A stretch of 47,889 nucleotides of DNA, taken from the NCBI GenBank assembly GCA_017519975.1, contig JAFWRM010000028.1, forward strand, positions 1 to 47,889, written 5' to 3'. Shown in pieces: positions 25,646-33,837 of this stretch. This DNA is from Oscillospiraceae bacterium (lineage in GTDB: Bacteria > Bacillota > Clostridia > Oscillospirales > Oscillospiraceae). The notes beneath the pieces are model-generated. The model was not told the origin of the DNA. It saw only the letters and a list, made by a program, of their open reading frames with translations, and ran no database searches. The position numbers and the translations under genes were made by a program. Positions within the stretch are counted from its first letter, which is position 1, and every line of letters begins with the position of its first letter.

Positions 25646-27149
25646 GCTCCGGGTCCTCCTTTCCCTCTTTCTCCGGCTCCTGCAGAAGGTCGTCCAGGAT
25701 CGTAGGATCCTCTTCGCCCGTCCCGTCGTCCGCCTCCATGTGGTCGGCAATATCTATGATCTGCGCCTCATCGGCCGTCGGTTCTTCTACCGCGGAGATC
25801 CCTCCGTCCAGGCGCCGCCTCTCTCTCAGGCGCTTCTTGATCACCGCGTTGCGGCCCTTTTTCCCGATCCGGTAGGCGCGGTACGTCAGCGCGTAAACCA
25901 GATAGGCCGCCAGCAGGACCACGAGGACCGTCAGGAGCGTGATCACGCCCTTGCTCTTCGCCGTATCGGCGATCAGCCGCTTGAGGTATTCCATGCGCAT
26001 CAGTTCCACCGGCTTGGCCGCCACCAGATCCACGCTGGCGTATTCCGTGCCGCGATACATCAGATGCATCTCTCCAAGCAGCTGCCCCTTGTCGACGGGG
26101 GCCTGGATCGGCCGGTCCGCGGCGTAGATCACGATCTCCCGCTGGAAATCTTCGGGATGAATGTCGTTATCCAGCATTACGGACACCGCGTGTGCCGGGA
26201 CCGCCACCACGTGGTCCGTATCCCGGCCGAGGTCCACGGACACCTGCGTGATGTTCTCTCCAGCCTCCACGATGGTCTGCCAGGAAAACCCGTCGAAGGT
26301 CCACCGGATCAGCGCGCTCGCGTCCGCATAGCTCTCGTCCATGGTAAGCGCGCCGGACACCAGCACGATCAGCGTCATGTCCGATTCCTCGCTCTGCGAC
26401 AGGGAGATGGTGGTATATCCGTCGGATATTCCGCCGAACCTCCCCCCGGTGCATTCCGGACAGAAGTACTGGCTCCCGCTTCGCTGCAGCTGGTTGGAAG
26501 TAACCAGAACGCGGGATATGGCCATGTTGGTATCGCCCACCGTATAGGTTCTCGCGGAAAACACCTGCATGAACAGGGAATTCTGGGCGGCCACGCGAAT
26601 CATCCGTACCAGATCCTCACCCGTCGTGTGCTGCGCCTCGTCGTACGCGCCGGTGATGTTGGTGAACACCGTGTTCTCACATCCGCATTCCCCGGCAAAG
26701 GCGTTCATCCGGTCCACCAGCGCCTCGGCGGATCCCACGGCATGGACCGCGGCCGCATAGGCGGCCGTTTCGCTGTAGTCCATGAACATCAGATAGAGCA
26801 GATCCTCATACTTCAGCACTTCCTCCGCCTTCAGACCGAGAAAGCCGCTGTCCTCATGTAGCACACTCTCCGTAATGGTCACCTTGTCCCTCAGTTCGGC
26901 GCTGCCCTCAAAGCAGGCGCAGCACAGCATGTACAGGGAGATGACCTTCACGATGCTGCCGGGGTTCAGCCTTCTTGCCGGCGCGGAGGACAGAAGCGTG
27001 GTATCCGACGTCAGTTCCGTGACGATGACGGAAGGCGAGACCAGCTCCACGGCGTCCGCCGCCCCGACACAGGGGACCAGCAGTCCGCAAAGCAGCACGA
27101 GCGCAAGCAGCACCGGCAGACAATTTTTGATTATTTTCATCCGAATCAT
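25635..27149 (-). CDS. D-alanyl-D-alanine carboxypeptidase-like membrane protein with degenerate active site
   Basis: 504 residues. A signal peptide (about 1-31), a DacF/PBP5-like domain (about 35-265), a C-terminal region, one membrane helix (about 402-423) and a charged cytoplasmic tail that is acidic at the end. The SxxK motif is intact (Ser65 and Lys68 in NPGSIVKV). The second motif, normally SxN, reads Ser126-Glu127-Thr128 (DYSETAAY), and the KTG motif reads Ser242-Asp243-Gly244 (GGISDGYTT). Flanking residues align well with PBP5-type enzymes, so the losses look real. It may be a non-catalytic relative or one with altered activity. RBS GGAG is placed well before the ATG. Confidence 0.8.
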   Translation of the reverse strand: MIRMKIIKNCLPVLLALVLLCGLLVPCVGAADAVELVSPSVIVTELTSDTTLLSSAPARRLNPGSIVKVISLYMLCCACFEGSAELRDKVTITESVLHEDSGFLGLKAEEVLKYEDLLYLMFMDYSETAAYAAAVHAVGSAEALVDRMNAFAGECGCENTVFTNITGAYDEAQHTTGEDLVRMIRVAAQNSLFMQVFSARTYTVGDTNMAISRVLVTSNQLQRSGSQYFCPECTGGRFGGISDGYTTISLSQSEESDMTLIVLVSGALTMDESYADASALIRWTFDGFSWQTIVEAGENITQVSVDLGRDTDHVVAVPAHAVSVMLDNDIHPEDFQREIVIYAADRPIQAPVDKGQLLGEMHLMYRGTEYASVDLVAAKPVELMRMEYLKRLIADTAKSKGVITLLTVLVVLLAAYLVYALTYRAYRIGKKGRNAVIKKRLRERRRLDGGISAVEEPTADEAQIIDIADHMEADDGTGEEDPTILDDLLQEPEKEGKEDPEREE

Positions 27150-27220
27150 ATTATTCTCCGGTCCCGTATGGTATAATAAAATGTACTTGTCTACGGGTCA
27201 GCACCCGTGGCTAAGTTGTT

Positions 27221-27249
27221 ATTTTAACAGATTATCCATAAGGTAGCAA
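27221..27249 (-). promoter_or_regulatory. Promoter of the carboxypeptidase-like operon
   Basis: Minus-strand TTGCTA (27249-27244), a 17-nt spacer and TAAAAT (27226-27221), about 75 nt before the gene. The leader contains a small hairpin ACGGGT-GCTG-ACCCGT (27193-27208). Confidence 0.55.
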
Positions 27250-27279
27250 CCGTATTTCCGCATTTTAGGACAGTTTCCC

Positions 27280-27678
27280 ATGAAATTGAAACGATTTGAG
27301 CTTTTGCTGTTACTGTTTGCCGCTGCCGCGGTGCTGTTCACGGTGGGATTCCTCACGGGACGGCTCACCGCCCGTACCCGCGTTTACGTGACCGCCTCCT
27401 CTGCGGCTCCCGCGGAGCGTTCGGCGCTCCCGGATGCATCCGCCGCGTCCGACCCCATCGATCTGAACGCCGCGGATGAGACGACGCTGATGACGCTGCC
27501 CGGCGTCGGCCCGGAGCTGGCTTCCGCCATCGTCGCCTACCGGACAGAGCACGGCGGCTTTCGAGCCGTTTCCGAGCTGATGAACATCCGGGGCATCGGC
27601 GAAACTGTTTACCGCGCCCTGCTTCCGCTGGTGACAGCAGGCGCATCCGTCTCCCCCGGGCAGACGGATCATCCATGA
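27280..27678 (+). CDS. ComEA-like helix-hairpin-helix DNA-binding protein
   Basis: 132 residues. A membrane anchor is at about residues 8-28 (LLLLFAAAAVLFTVGFLTG), then an Ala/Ser/Pro linker. The C-terminal domain from about residue 67 is the ComEA double helix-hairpin-helix: DLNAADETTLMTLPGVGPEL and then ELMNIRGIGETVYRALLPL. ComEA binds DNA at the cell surface in natural transformation; it lacks the SLBB domain of longer homologues. No other competence genes are beside it. It is directly followed by the response regulator gene, 22 nt away. Confidence 0.88.
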   Translation: MKLKRFELLLLLFAAAAVLFTVGFLTGRLTARTRVYVTASSAAPAERSALPDASAASDPIDLNAADETTLMTLPGVGPELASAIVAYRTEHGGFRAVSELMNIRGIGETVYRALLPLVTAGASVSPGQTDHP

Positions 27679-27700
27679 TCTGCAAAGGAGGCCGCTTGCC

Positions 27701-28381
27701 GTGAAGATCCTGGTAGTTGACGACGAAAAAGTCCTTGTCAAAGGCATTAAATTCAATCTTGAGCGCGAAGGCTATGAGGTGGACACCGCCGGAGACGGCG
27801 CGGCTGCCATTGAACTTGCCCGCACGCAGCAGTACGACCTGATCATCCTCGACGTGATGATGCCGAAAATGGACGGACTTGAGGCATGCGCTCACATCCG
27901 TGAATTCTCCTCCGTTCCCATCATCATGCTCACCGCCCGCAGTGAGGATACGGACAAGCTTCTCGGCTTCGAGTACGGGGTCGACGATTACATGACCAAA
28001 CCCTTCAACATTCTGGAACTGAAGGCCCGGGTCCGGGCACTGCTCCGGCGTTCCGCTCCCGCCGCGCCGGCGGCTTCCTCCGGCGTTCTGACCATTGGAG
28101 ACGTGACGCTGGATCCGGAACGCCGCCAGGTAAAAAAGGGCGGACGGGCCGTGGAGCTCACCGCCAGGGAATTCGACATTCTCGAACTGCTCATGCGCAA
28201 TCCGAACAAGGTCTACAGCAGGGAGATGCTTCTCAGCACGATCTGGAACTACGATTATCAGGGCGACGAGCGCACCGTGGACGTTCATGTGCGCCGTATC
28301 CGGGAAAAGCTGGAGGACGTTCCCGCCTCCCCGGAATACGTCATGACCAAGTGGGGAGTTGGCTACTATTTCAAAGGTTAA
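27701..28381 (+). CDS. OmpR/PhoB-type response regulator
   Basis: 226 residues. The receiver domain has the acidic pocket (Asp7, Asp8), phosphorylation site Asp51 in LIILDVMMPK, Thr78 and Lys100 in MTKPFN. A winged-helix DNA-binding domain follows from about residue 130 (LTAREFDILELLMRNPNKV, DVHVRRIREKLED). The GTG start has AAAGGAGG 9 nt upstream. The partner kinase gene overlaps its end, so they form one system. The signal it responds to cannot be told. Confidence 0.95.
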   Translation: MKILVVDDEKVLVKGIKFNLEREGYEVDTAGDGAAAIELARTQQYDLIILDVMMPKMDGLEACAHIREFSSVPIIMLTARSEDTDKLLGFEYGVDDYMTKPFNILELKARVRALLRRSAPAAPAASSGVLTIGDVTLDPERRQVKKGGRAVELTAREFDILELLMRNPNKVYSREMLLSTIWNYDYQGDERTVDVHVRRIREKLEDVPASPEYVMTKWGVGYYFKG

Positions 28382-29825
28382 CCGTGCGCTGAAGCGTTTC
28401 TTCTCCAGCGTCATGTTCCGCTTTGTCGTGCTGATCGCCATCACGGTGGCCGTGCTTCTTCTTCTGATGAACACGCTGTTCCTCACCGCGGCGAGAAACA
28501 TGATCTTCACCTCCAAGCGCAGCATGCTGCAGAACCAGGCTTCCGTCATCGCCTCCTCGCTGTCGGCCATGAACGAGCTGGACGTGGAGCACGTCTCTCA
28601 GGTCATGGAGCTTCTCGACGTGACCGAGCTCACCGGCATTTCCGTGCGGGGCGTGGACGGAAACGTCTATTATGATACGGTTACCCCGTCCGTCGGAGCC
28701 GCCGCCACCCACGACGTGCGCATGCTGACGGCCCTGAATGGGAGCACCGGCTTTTACGGGCACTTCAACGGCGGTGTGTTCAAATGCTATTATTACATGC
28801 CGCTGGTTCTGTCCAACCGGATCGCGGGGGTGCTGGTGCTGTATGAGGCGGACAGCGAACAGGGGTCGCTTCTTCTGAATCTGCAGAACAGCGTCCGCCT
28901 GGTATCGATCGTCGTCACCGTAGTCTTCGTCGCGATCGCCGCGGTGCTGATCTACGTCATCTCCGCGCGCCTCCGCACCATCCGCCGGGGCATCACGCCG
29001 CTGGGAGAAGGGAACTACTCCCACCGCATCGCCATGAAGGGCCGCGACGAGTTTTCCGAGCTCGGAGGCGCCTTCGACCGGCTGGCCGACCGGCTGGAGA
29101 TCAACGAAGACATCCGCCGCCGCTTCGTCGCGGACGCATCCCATGAACTGAAAACGCCCATCGCCTCCATCCGGCTGCTCAGTGACAGCATCCTGCAGAC
29201 CGACGCCATCGATGAGGAGACGACCCGGGATTTCGTAGGGGACATCGCCGTGGAAGCGGATCGCCTGGCCAATATCACTCAGCATCTGCTCACGCTCACG
29301 AATCTGGACAATCCCACCGCCATCAGCCGCAGCCCTCACGATCTGGCGGAGACCGCGCGGCAGACGGTCCGCACGCTCGTCCCTCTGGCGGAGGCCCGCG
29401 GCATCTCCCTGACCTTGCATGCCCCGGAGCCCTGTTTCGTCCTGTCCGCGAGAAACGAACTGGAACAGATCGTGCAGAACCTGACGGAAAACGCCGTCAA
29501 ATACAACGTCGACGGCGGCACCGTGACCGTTTCCGTGTTCCGGCAGGAGCCGAACGTGCTGCTGACGGTGGCGGATACCGGCATCGGCATCCCGGAGGAG
29601 GATCTGCCCCATATCTTCGAACGGTTCTACCGGGTGGACAAGGCCAGATCGCGGGAAGCGGGAGGGACCGGCCTCGGCCTTTCCATCGTAAGCGACATGG
29701 TCCGGATCCTCGGCGGAAACGTCGACGTCTCTTCCCAGCTGGGGCAGGGCACGGAATTCCGGATCCTGCTCCCCCTGTGCCGCGCGGAGGCCTCCTCCGC
29801 GGATGCGCCTGCGGAGGAAGCGTGA
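28359..29825 (+). CDS. Sensor histidine kinase
   Basis: 488 residues from the TTG at 28359, which has only a weak ribosome binding site; an ATG at 28413 is an alternative. Membrane helices are at about 20-43 and 180-202, enclosing an external sensor domain of about 135 residues. HAMP is at about 203-255. The dimerisation domain has DASHELKTPIASIRL with His262, and the ATPase domain has the N-box (NLTENAVKYN, Asn374-Asn378), DTGIG (406-410) and GTGLG (436-440). It resembles PhoR-type kinases. It overlaps the regulator gene by 23 nt. Confidence 0.93.
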   Translation: MATISKVNRALKRFFSSVMFRFVVLIAITVAVLLLLMNTLFLTAARNMIFTSKRSMLQNQASVIASSLSAMNELDVEHVSQVMELLDVTELTGISVRGVDGNVYYDTVTPSVGAAATHDVRMLTALNGSTGFYGHFNGGVFKCYYYMPLVLSNRIAGVLVLYEADSEQGSLLLNLQNSVRLVSIVVTVVFVAIAAVLIYVISARLRTIRRGITPLGEGNYSHRIAMKGRDEFSELGGAFDRLADRLEINEDIRRRFVADASHELKTPIASIRLLSDSILQTDAIDEETTRDFVGDIAVEADRLANITQHLLTLTNLDNPTAISRSPHDLAETARQTVRTLVPLAEARGISLTLHAPEPCFVLSARNELEQIVQNLTENAVKYNVDGGTVTVSVFRQEPNVLLTVADTGIGIPEEDLPHIFERFYRVDKARSREAGGTGLGLSIVSDMVRILGGNVDVSSQLGQGTEFRILLPLCRAEASSADAPAEEA

Positions 29826-29897
29826 CCCCGGCGTCGTTCCTCCCGTATCCGATCCGCAGGCCCGGCCCTGTGGGCCCTACATTCCTGACCGGTCGTT

Positions 29898-29927
29898 CCG
29901 GCGCGCTCTGCAGCGCGCCGGTTTTTT
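29898..29927 (+). terminator. Terminator after the two-component operon
   Basis: A 9-bp GC-rich stem (29898-29906 with 29913-29921, CCGGCGCGC and complement) followed by TTTTTT, 70 nt after the kinase stop. Confidence 0.9.
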
Positions 29928-29933
29928 CCGCAT

Positions 29934-29962
29934 TTGACGGCTTTTCATCCATCTGTTAGAAT
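29934..29962 (+). promoter_or_regulatory. Promoter of the TauE/SafE gene
   Basis: TTGACG (29934-29939), a 17-nt spacer and TAGAAT (29957-29962), directly after the preceding terminator and 40 nt before the gene. Confidence 0.75.
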
Positions 29963-30002
29963 AAAATGGTTGACCCCCCATCTCCGTTGCATGAGGTGTG
30001 TT

Positions 30003-30785
30003 ATGCCCAACGTCGTCACGCAGCTGATCGTCTGCTTCCTCGCGGGCGTCGGCGCCGGGCTCGGGACCGGCTTCGCCGGCATGAGCGCCGCGGCCGTCAT
30101 CAGCCCGATGCTGATCACTTTCCTGAATATGGACGCGTATCAGGCCGTCGGCATCGCTCTGGCCAGCGACGTTCTTGCCAGCGCCGCCAGTGCGGCGGAG
30201 TACGGCAGAAACAAGAACCTGGACATCCGCAACGGTCTGATCATGATGGCCGCGGTGCTTGCCCTCACGGTCGTAGGCAGCTGGGTATCCAGCCTGATGC
30301 CCAGCACTACCATGGGAAACACTTCCATGTTCTTCACTCTGTTTCTGGGCATCAAATTCATCGTACGCCCGGTCATGACGACCAGAGACGCCATCGCACA
30401 GGCGGACCCGCGGACCCGGACGCTGCAGTCCCTGGCCAGCGGCGCCGTGGTGGGCTTCATCTGCGGCTTCATCGGCGCCGGCGGCGGCATGATGATGCTT
30501 CTCGTCCTGACCACCATCCTGCATTACGATCTGAAGACGGCGGTGGGGACCAGCGTTTTCATCATGGCGTTCACCGCCCTGACCGGCTCCGTCAGCCATA
30601 TCGTGATCGGGGGCATGCCGGAGATCCTTCCGCTGGTGCTGTGCATCGCCTTTACGCTGCTCTGGGCGCAGATCGGCGCGCGCATCGCCAACAGGGCAAA
30701 GCCCATCACGCTCAACCGCATCACCGGCGCCATCCTGATCGTTCTGGCCGTGGTGATCCTGTTCGTCAATTTCGTTCTCAAGTAG
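30003..30785 (+). CDS. TauE/SafE family permease (probable anion exporter)
   Basis: 260 residues with about eight hydrophobic segments. The two repeated family motifs are seen: FLAGVGAGLGTGFAGMSAA near the N-terminus and GFICGFIGAGGGMMMLLVLT in the middle. Family members move sulfite, sulfonates, sulfoacetate or related organic anions across the membrane; the substrate here is unknown. The start at 30003 has GAGGTG 5-6 nt upstream; an open reading from 29934 would overlap the promoter. Monocistronic, with its own terminator. Confidence 0.88.
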   Translation: MPNVVTQLIVCFLAGVGAGLGTGFAGMSAAAVISPMLITFLNMDAYQAVGIALASDVLASAASAAEYGRNKNLDIRNGLIMMAAVLALTVVGSWVSSLMPSTTMGNTSMFFTLFLGIKFIVRPVMTTRDAIAQADPRTRTLQSLASGAVVGFICGFIGAGGGMMMLLVLTTILHYDLKTAVGTSVFIMAFTALTGSVSHIVIGGMPEILPLVLCIAFTLLWAQIGARIANRAKPITLNRITGAILIVLAVVILFVNFVLK

Positions 30786-30800
30786 ATCCTTCGCATGGAA

Positions 30801-30833
30801 AAACCGGACCCGATCGGGTCCGGTTTCTTTTTT
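30801..30833 (+). terminator. Terminator after the TauE/SafE gene
   Basis: A palindromic 11-bp stem with a GATC centre (30801-30826) followed by a T-rich run (CTTTTTTT). Confidence 0.92.
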
Positions 30834-30844
30834 CTGTCGAGGGA

Positions 30845-30893
30845 TCAGCCGATGGCGGTGAAGCCTCCGTCGGGATGCAGGATGTTGCCCAGA
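30845..30893 (-). pseudogene. 3' stub of a second SDR gene
   Basis: The minus strand encodes FLGNILHPDGGFTAIG and a stop, nearly the same as the C-terminus of the intact SDR at 36291-37097 (GNILYPDGGLTAIG). Over 45 nt the two sequences (30845-30889 and 36291-36335) differ at three positions. Upstream of this on the minus strand the SDR reading is lost and AT-rich island sequence begins. It is the tail of a paralogous gene whose body was deleted or displaced when the island came in; the amino-acid differences argue against a simple short duplication. Confidence 0.8.
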
Positions 30894-30980
30894 AACAACT
30901 GCGTCTAAGTTCGGCAAAACGAGAGAAGCATCCATTTGTCCTTCCTTAAGTCTTCAGGTACAGGTTTTACCTGATAATTA

Positions 30981-31460
30981 TTATTTCATGCCTTTCCATT
31001 CATCAAAAACAGGATTGTTCTTGGGAATAAACTCAGGCATATCATCAGGCAATGTATGCTTCAACAAATCGTCAAACTCTGCCGCTTGATTATAAGAGAG
31101 TTCCCACCAAATCCCATCGGTTGTTTTGAAAAAGGCGTTCCCATAATGATTCATCTCAAATGTTTCAGCGCCGGAGTGCACGGTAATCACCCATCCGCCC
31201 CCATCATACACCGTGGGGTCTTTCTCTGTTGCATCCAATACCAGTGAAGAAAGATACTCTGCGATACTCTTTATCTTGGCCGGATCCGTATATGAGAATG
31301 TGGTTCGAGGACTTGCGTTCCAGGAAATGGTCACTCTATCTATTTCCAAAGGCAAAGAGACGTTGCCCGAAGGCCCGTTTTGTTTCTTTCCGCATGCGGC
31401 CAAAAGCGTAATCATTATTATCACTACAAGACAAAGGATAATAGTCCTTTTCACCGACAT
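30981..31460 (-). CDS. Putative lipoprotein
   Basis: 159 residues. A typical lipoprotein signal (MSVKRTIILCLVVIIMITL, then LLAAC) with modified Cys near residue 24, followed by a soluble domain with TTFSYTDPAKIKSIAEYLSS and DDLLKHTLPDDMPEFIP. I do not recognise the family. I place the start at 31460 because it gives a proper signal peptide; an open reading to 31529 would add 23 charged residues. By its place at the end of the RHS tip array it could be a surface immunity protein, but this is a guess. Confidence 0.65.
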   Translation of the reverse strand: MSVKRTIILCLVVIIMITLLAACGKKQNGPSGNVSLPLEIDRVTISWNASPRTTFSYTDPAKIKSIAEYLSSLVLDATEKDPTVYDGGGWVITVHSGAETFEMNHYGNAFFKTTDGIWWELSYNQAAEFDDLLKHTLPDDMPEFIPKNNPVFDEWKGMK

Positions 31461-31806
31461 CTCCCCCGCTCCTGTCCAGCGGCAGTCTTCCTGCTTTTTC
31501 TTCTTATCGTCGTTATTATTGATTGCCATGCCACCTGCCCCTTATTTTGACAGCATCAGCGTTAATCCCTTTTTTTATGGCTGTTTGGCACCATAACCAG
31601 CCAAAGTCAGTGTATACCCATAAGCGGAGCTATAATAAGAATGCAGTATTGATTAATATGAATATCTTTCTCATATCATCACCATCAGTCAAGTCCCAAT
31701 TTGTGTGGTAACTCCATTCTACCAAAGGCTGCAAACCTTGTCCTCTTTTTATCTCTCTTCTAATTTGCGCAATTTATTCTACCTTATCCATTTGTGCGGT
31801 GTTGCC
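31461..31806. other. Gap with inverted-repeat arm and a possible coding remnant
   Basis: No intact gene. It contains the left arm of the 22-bp inverted repeat (31686-31707). On the minus strand there is a short stretch ending at a TAA (31577-31575) that reads HSYYSSAYGYTLTLAGYGA before the stop. This may be the end of a decayed gene upstream of the lipoprotein, but it is too short to name. Confidence 0.3.
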
Positions 31807-32328
31807 CTATAATGGTTTTTCTTCCTCTCTCCACAACAAATATCGTCCAGGAGCTCCATATGCTTGTTCTTCTTCGAAATAACAAAAACTACAATTCATA
31901 AAATACAAAAGGAAAGGACCAAATCCAAATAGAGTGGATAACGTTGCTTCCAGAGTAGCATTGTCCCCGTCAAGCATACCCGGCATCATTAAATAGTATT
32001 CGTCTCGCTTTGACAGATTATTTAACGTCATTATCAATTGGCTAACTGTATTATTCTTTTTAGGTATAACGTGTATATATCTGTCAACAAAGAAGTCTTT
32101 TGTAAGTCCTAGCAGAAATCTATCTCTCTTCTTTTTTGAATTTAGCATATAGAGAGCCCTATCTTGATGCTGCTTTTTCATAAATTTTATCACTATCTGT
32201 TCTTCAATATAAGCATTCATGTTTTTAACGTTCTCCTGCATTTGACCTTTACTTCGCCCATATAATGCGTAAGTAGCCTCCTGCATAATATGCCTAAAGG
32301 AATGTACACACAAATTGGGACTTGACTG
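31686..32328. repeat. Perfect 22-bp inverted repeat enclosing one ORF
   Basis: Positions 31686-31707 (starting CAGTCAAGTCCC) and 32307-32328 (ending GGGACTTGACTG) are exact reverse complements over 22 nt. They enclose 599 bp that hold the ORF at 31807-32286. No obvious target-site duplication was seen next to the outer ends. The arrangement fits a small non-autonomous transposable element or an invertible segment. No recombinase gene is within the unit. Confidence 0.85.
31807..32286 (-). CDS. Hypothetical protein inside the inverted repeat
   Basis: About 159 residues. The N-terminal half is basic and helical (IVIKFMKKQHQDRALYML, KKKRDRFLLGLTKDFFVD), and the C-terminal half is hydrophobic with aromatic residues (LFGFGPFLLYFMNCSFCYF) and ends near LLWREEEKPL. 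No family recognised and no signal peptide. The ATG at 32286 is preferred because it lies just inside the right repeat arm; a TTG at 32313 would start within the arm. AT-rich codon use like the rest of the island. Possibly an immunity-type protein, not shown. Confidence 0.5.
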   Translation of the reverse strand: MQEATYALYGRSKGQMQENVKNMNAYIEEQIVIKFMKKQHQDRALYMLNSKKKRDRFLLGLTKDFFVDRYIHVIPKKNNTVSQLIMTLNNLSKRDEYYLMMPGMLDGDNATLEATLSTLFGFGPFLLYFMNCSFCYFEEEQAYGAPGRYLLWREEEKPL

Positions 32329-32375
32329 CAGTTACAGGCACTGTTACCCACTAATACTTTTCCATACCGCTCCAA

Positions 32376-32978
32376 TTAACGATGTAACAATTTTTCATAT
32401 GTGTTCAAATCCAACTGCTTTTCTGTTATAACGAGTTCTTTTTTATAGCATTCTGGAATGCATTTAATAAACTTCGAAAAAATAGAAGATCGGTACTGAA
32501 ACAGCACATACTCTGATTGATAGAGAGGCATTTGCCGTTTGCCGCGTTTCTTTTTGGAACGCTCCCAAAACAAAAATGTGCGCTGTTCATCCGTAAGAAT
32601 TCTCTTTGAAAAGTAGATATAATATATGTACCTATGTTTTGTTAGTCCCCCTCCTATCCAACGGGTAAACCCTATCTCAACACATTCATCATACAGAAAT
32701 GTTATCTTTCGTCGCAGTGTATAAAATGTAATACCTTCTGTATCGAATGAAAACCTGCCAAGAATTGGATCATCTATGAATCTCCACAGATATCCCAGAA
32801 ATCCAAAAATAGATAATGAGAATAACAGACCCATATTACAATAGAATAAGACGTCATCTTGATTGTCTTGGACAACATGAATAACACAGCAAACAAGTAA
32901 TATTTGTAAACCCAGTGGGAGACATAAAAGGAACAGGTGATATACCGTTTGCGGTTTAGATGCGATATATTTATGCAC
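32376..32978 (-). CDS. Putative membrane immunity protein for RHS tip 1
   Basis: 200 residues. Two membrane helices (about 13-35 and 44-64) are followed by a cytoplasmic domain with GRFSFDTEGITFYTL, IYFSKRILTDEQ and VLFQYRSSIF, ending in Asn/Leu/Glu-rich helices. The same architecture and several aligned positions (FSFD, FQY, then Pro-Glu and Lys-Lys-Glu-Leu near the end) occur in the 175-residue protein at 33838-34365, so the two are paralogues. The GTG start overlaps the end of RHS tip 1 by 8 nt, the usual toxin-immunity layout. The function is inferred from place. Confidence 0.6.
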   Translation of the reverse strand: MHKYIASKPQTVYHLFLLCLPLGLQILLVCCVIHVVQDNQDDVLFYCNMGLLFSLSIFGFLGYLWRFIDDPILGRFSFDTEGITFYTLRRKITFLYDECVEIGFTRWIGGGLTKHRYIYYIYFSKRILTDEQRTFLFWERSKKKRGKRQMPLYQSEYVLFQYRSSIFSKFIKCIPECYKKELVITEKQLDLNTYEKLLHR

Positions 32979-33786
32979 GCATCATCACCAAACCCTTTCC
33001 ACCCCTCATTTTCAAGAAAAACCTTCCAGTGTATGAGGAGGCAGAGGAAGCTGGCTGACACCTTGATTGAGAGCTCGATCCATCAATTATTGCATTTGTC
33101 ATTGCTCCAACCGCACCAGTGTTGCTCGCTATTATGGTACTAGGAATATCAGTAATTGTCGGTGTAAACATGTAGTTCAGAAACGTGGAGCTGGCATCAA
33201 ATAGGGCTTTAGAAAACCCGAATGATACTATGTTAAGCACTGCTGCTACCGCCGCTTTAGCACCTGTTTTCTTCCAATCCATTTTAGTTTTTGTCATTCC
33301 GGCATAAACTGCATCCCCTGCAATCAACCCCATTGCACCCCCAATACCCACTGCAGTAAGTACAACTGCGGCAATTCCTCCTGTCAAAAGCACGGTATCA
33401 ACTACTGCTCCCGCAATAGCGCCAGAAACTGCCCCTTGTGCAGCCCCAGCCCAAAAGCTCCCTCCATTTGCTGCAGATGATATACCTCCAATTAGACCAC
33501 CAACAATTGCACCAATAACAGCACACCCAAAAGTTCCTTCCTTATCCATCTTTTTCACTGGGTCATTTTCACAGTAAGCAAACGCGTTTCCACCCAATAG
33601 TCCCTGCCCGGTACTGGCATATCCGTCTGCATTTATAAACCTGCAGATCTCGGGATCATAGTACCGGCTCTGCAGGTAGTACAACCCCGTCTCGATTGGA
33701 CTATCACACATACCCGGAGAGTTTGTCCCCTCCGGGCATGGGCTTTTCAGTTGGTTACCGACTGAAAGAAATGTATTAATTTGCAC
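32971..33786 (-). CDS. Displaced RHS toxin tip 1 (core end plus Gly-rich domain)
   Basis: 271 residues from a GTG at 33786, without a good ribosome binding site. Residues about 30-85 match the end of the RHS core (ETGLYYLQSRYYDPEICRF, then NADGYASTGQGLLGGNAFAY). After that comes the variable C-terminal tip, first a Gly/Ala-rich hydrophobic segment with GxxxG spacing (IGAIVGGLIGGISSA, GAVSGAIAGAVVD) and then a more polar end. Full RHS proteins have over a thousand residues with many YD repeats. Here the shell is missing, so this is an orphan tip, probably silent unless recombined with a complete gene. Immunity gene overlaps at the 3' end. Confidence 0.75.
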   Translation of the reverse strand: MQINTFLSVGNQLKSPCPEGTNSPGMCDSPIETGLYYLQSRYYDPEICRFINADGYASTGQGLLGGNAFAYCENDPVKKMDKEGTFGCAVIGAIVGGLIGGISSAANGGSFWAGAAQGAVSGAIAGAVVDTVLLTGGIAAVVLTAVGIGGAMGLIAGDAVYAGMTKTKMDWKKTGAKAAVAAVLNIVSFGFSKALFDASSTFLNYMFTPTITDIPSTIIASNTGAVGAMTNAIIDGSSSQSRCQPASSASSYTGRFFLKMRGGKGLVMMRA

Positions 33787-33837
33787 AATACTATTGTTTT
33801 AATTGACAGTTTCATTCTCACTACACTAAACAAAGTT

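Noticed and set aside
27216-27244. Plus-strand promoter for the ComEA-like gene (TTGTTA-17-TAAGGT)
   Set aside because: The -10 is poor and the site overlaps the better minus-strand promoter; not strong enough to list.
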